In this document: positions 5,990 through 6,429 of the stretch, piece after piece | How the letters are laid out: each line of letters starts with the position of its first letter | How positions within the stretch are numbered: the first letter of the stretch is position 1 | NCBI GenBank assembly: GCA_016932295.1 | Contig: JAFGDC010000140.1 | Span: forward strand, 1 to 6,429 | Reading direction: 5' to 3' | Source of the DNA: a candidate division CSSED10-310 bacterium | GTDB taxonomy: Bacteria; CSSED10-310; JAFGDC01 | Length of the DNA: 6,429 nt | The notes under the pieces: generated by a model | Told to the model about the DNA's origin: nothing | Database searches by the model: none | The model's input: only the letters and a program-made list of their open reading frames with translations | Made by a program: the position numbers and the translations under genes

Positions 5990-6429
5990 ATGACATTCAG
6001 ATTTGCGACCCTTGGCAGCGGCAGTAAGGGAAACTGCTATTTCGTCGAAGCCGACGGCCGGCGCATCCTGCTGGATGCCGGTCTGTCCGCGCGGCAGATC
6101 GAAATGCGACTCGGCGTCCTGGGCATCGATCCCGCGTCCCTGGACGGCATCATCATCAGTCATGAACACATCGATCATGTGGCCGGCCTTCGCGTCATGG
6201 TCAAACGGTATGGGCTGCCGGTCTGGTGTAATGATGTCACACGCGCCGCTTTGAACGAGAAGCTCGGAACCAATATACCCGTCACGATAATTCAAACCGG
6301 ACGTGAGTTCACCATAGGCGGCATAAGGGTTCACCCCTTTTCGGTAAGTCACGATGCGGCCGATCCCATTGGTCTCACCCTCCAGGCAGGGAATGTTCGT
6401 CTCGGCCTGGCGGAAGATCTTGGATATGC
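5990..6429 (+). CDS. Metallo-beta-lactamase-fold hydrolase, YycJ/WalJ-like (3' truncated by window edge)
   Basis: The frame is open from ATG 5990 to the window end, giving 146 residues. It starts with FATLGSGSKGNCYFVEADG (residues 5-23) and LLDAGLSARQIEMRL (27-41), then the metal-binding motif SHEHIDHVAGL (57-67; His58, His60, Asp62, His63), the downstream FSVSHDAADPIG (117-128, metal-ligand His121) and LAEDLG (140-145), whose Asp143 fits the bridging-ligand position. GSGSKGN and SHDAADP are typical of the YycJ/WalJ group, single-domain MBL proteins reported as nucleases or DNA-repair-linked; the substrate here is unknown. The end of the domain lies outside the window. The SD-like GGGGTGA (5976-5982), formed by the last bases of dut, is 7 nt before the ATG, suggesting coupled translation. 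Family assignment is firm at MBL level and probable at YycJ level. Confidence 0.9.
   Translation, partial: MTFRFATLGSGSKGNCYFVEADGRRILLDAGLSARQIEMRLGVLGIDPASLDGIIISHEHIDHVAGLRVMVKRYGLPVWCNDVTRAALNEKLGTNIPVTIIQTGREFTIGGIRVHPFSVSHDAADPIGLTLQAGNVRLGLAEDLGY

Noticed and set aside
6251..6279. TTGAAC, 17 bp, TATACC promoter-like pair inside the MBL gene
   Set aside because: Only 4 of 6 matches in each hexamer and buried in conserved coding sequence; expected by chance.
1..6429. A novel defence, mobile or biosynthetic system
   Set aside because: All protein-sized regions are accounted for by recognisable housekeeping families; no repeats, att sites, transposase or phage-like motifs were seen.

Overview
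The window is a stretch of a bacterial translation and RNA-metabolism operon, with every gene on the + strand. The order is infB (3' part), ylxP (DUF503), rbfA, truB, rpsO, pnp, dut and a metallo-beta-lactamase-fold hydrolase of the YycJ/WalJ type, which runs off the right edge. GC content looks to be in the high fifties by eye. A DUF503 gene between infB and rbfA is the arrangement seen in Bacillus subtilis and in many other lineages, including deltaproteobacteria-like genomes, and is not the E. coli arrangement. The protein sequences do not fix the phylum. A deltaproteobacterial-type or poorly sampled phylum is a guess only.

Layout: 2-1069 is the C-terminal part of IF2 (domains II to IV). 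Positions 1070-1152 are the only intergenic stretch of any size, holding a small GC hairpin and a well-supported 9-codon mini-ORF whose stop overlaps the TTG start of ylxP. From ylxP to truB the genes are packed tightly (3-nt gap, then a 17-nt overlap). A near-consensus sigma70 promoter (2709-2737) lies inside the 3' end of truB and would drive rpsO-pnp independently. The leader that follows contains two mutually exclusive hairpins, one of which sequesters the rpsO Shine-Dalgarno sequence, so it is a candidate S15 autoregulatory switch. The pnp gene starts 25 nt after rpsO without a recognisable Shine-Dalgarno sequence. It encodes a PNPase with an unusual Arg/Asp/Gly/Pro-rich tail of about 90 residues, partly built from 12- and 15-bp tandem repeats. 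Then come dut (11-nt gap) and the MBL-fold gene (7-nt gap).

How the genes work together: IF2, RbfA, TruB and S15 cover initiation, 30S maturation, tRNA psi55 modification and 30S assembly. PNPase degrades RNA and is co-expressed with S15, as in many bacteria. dUTPase and the MBL-fold enzyme are nucleotide-pool and general housekeeping functions added at the 3' end. I saw no mobile element, CRISPR array, tRNA, rRNA, intrinsic terminator or unknown multi-gene system. The points worth attention are regulatory (mini-ORF, rpsO promoter and leader, SD-less pnp start) and structural (the PNPase tail).
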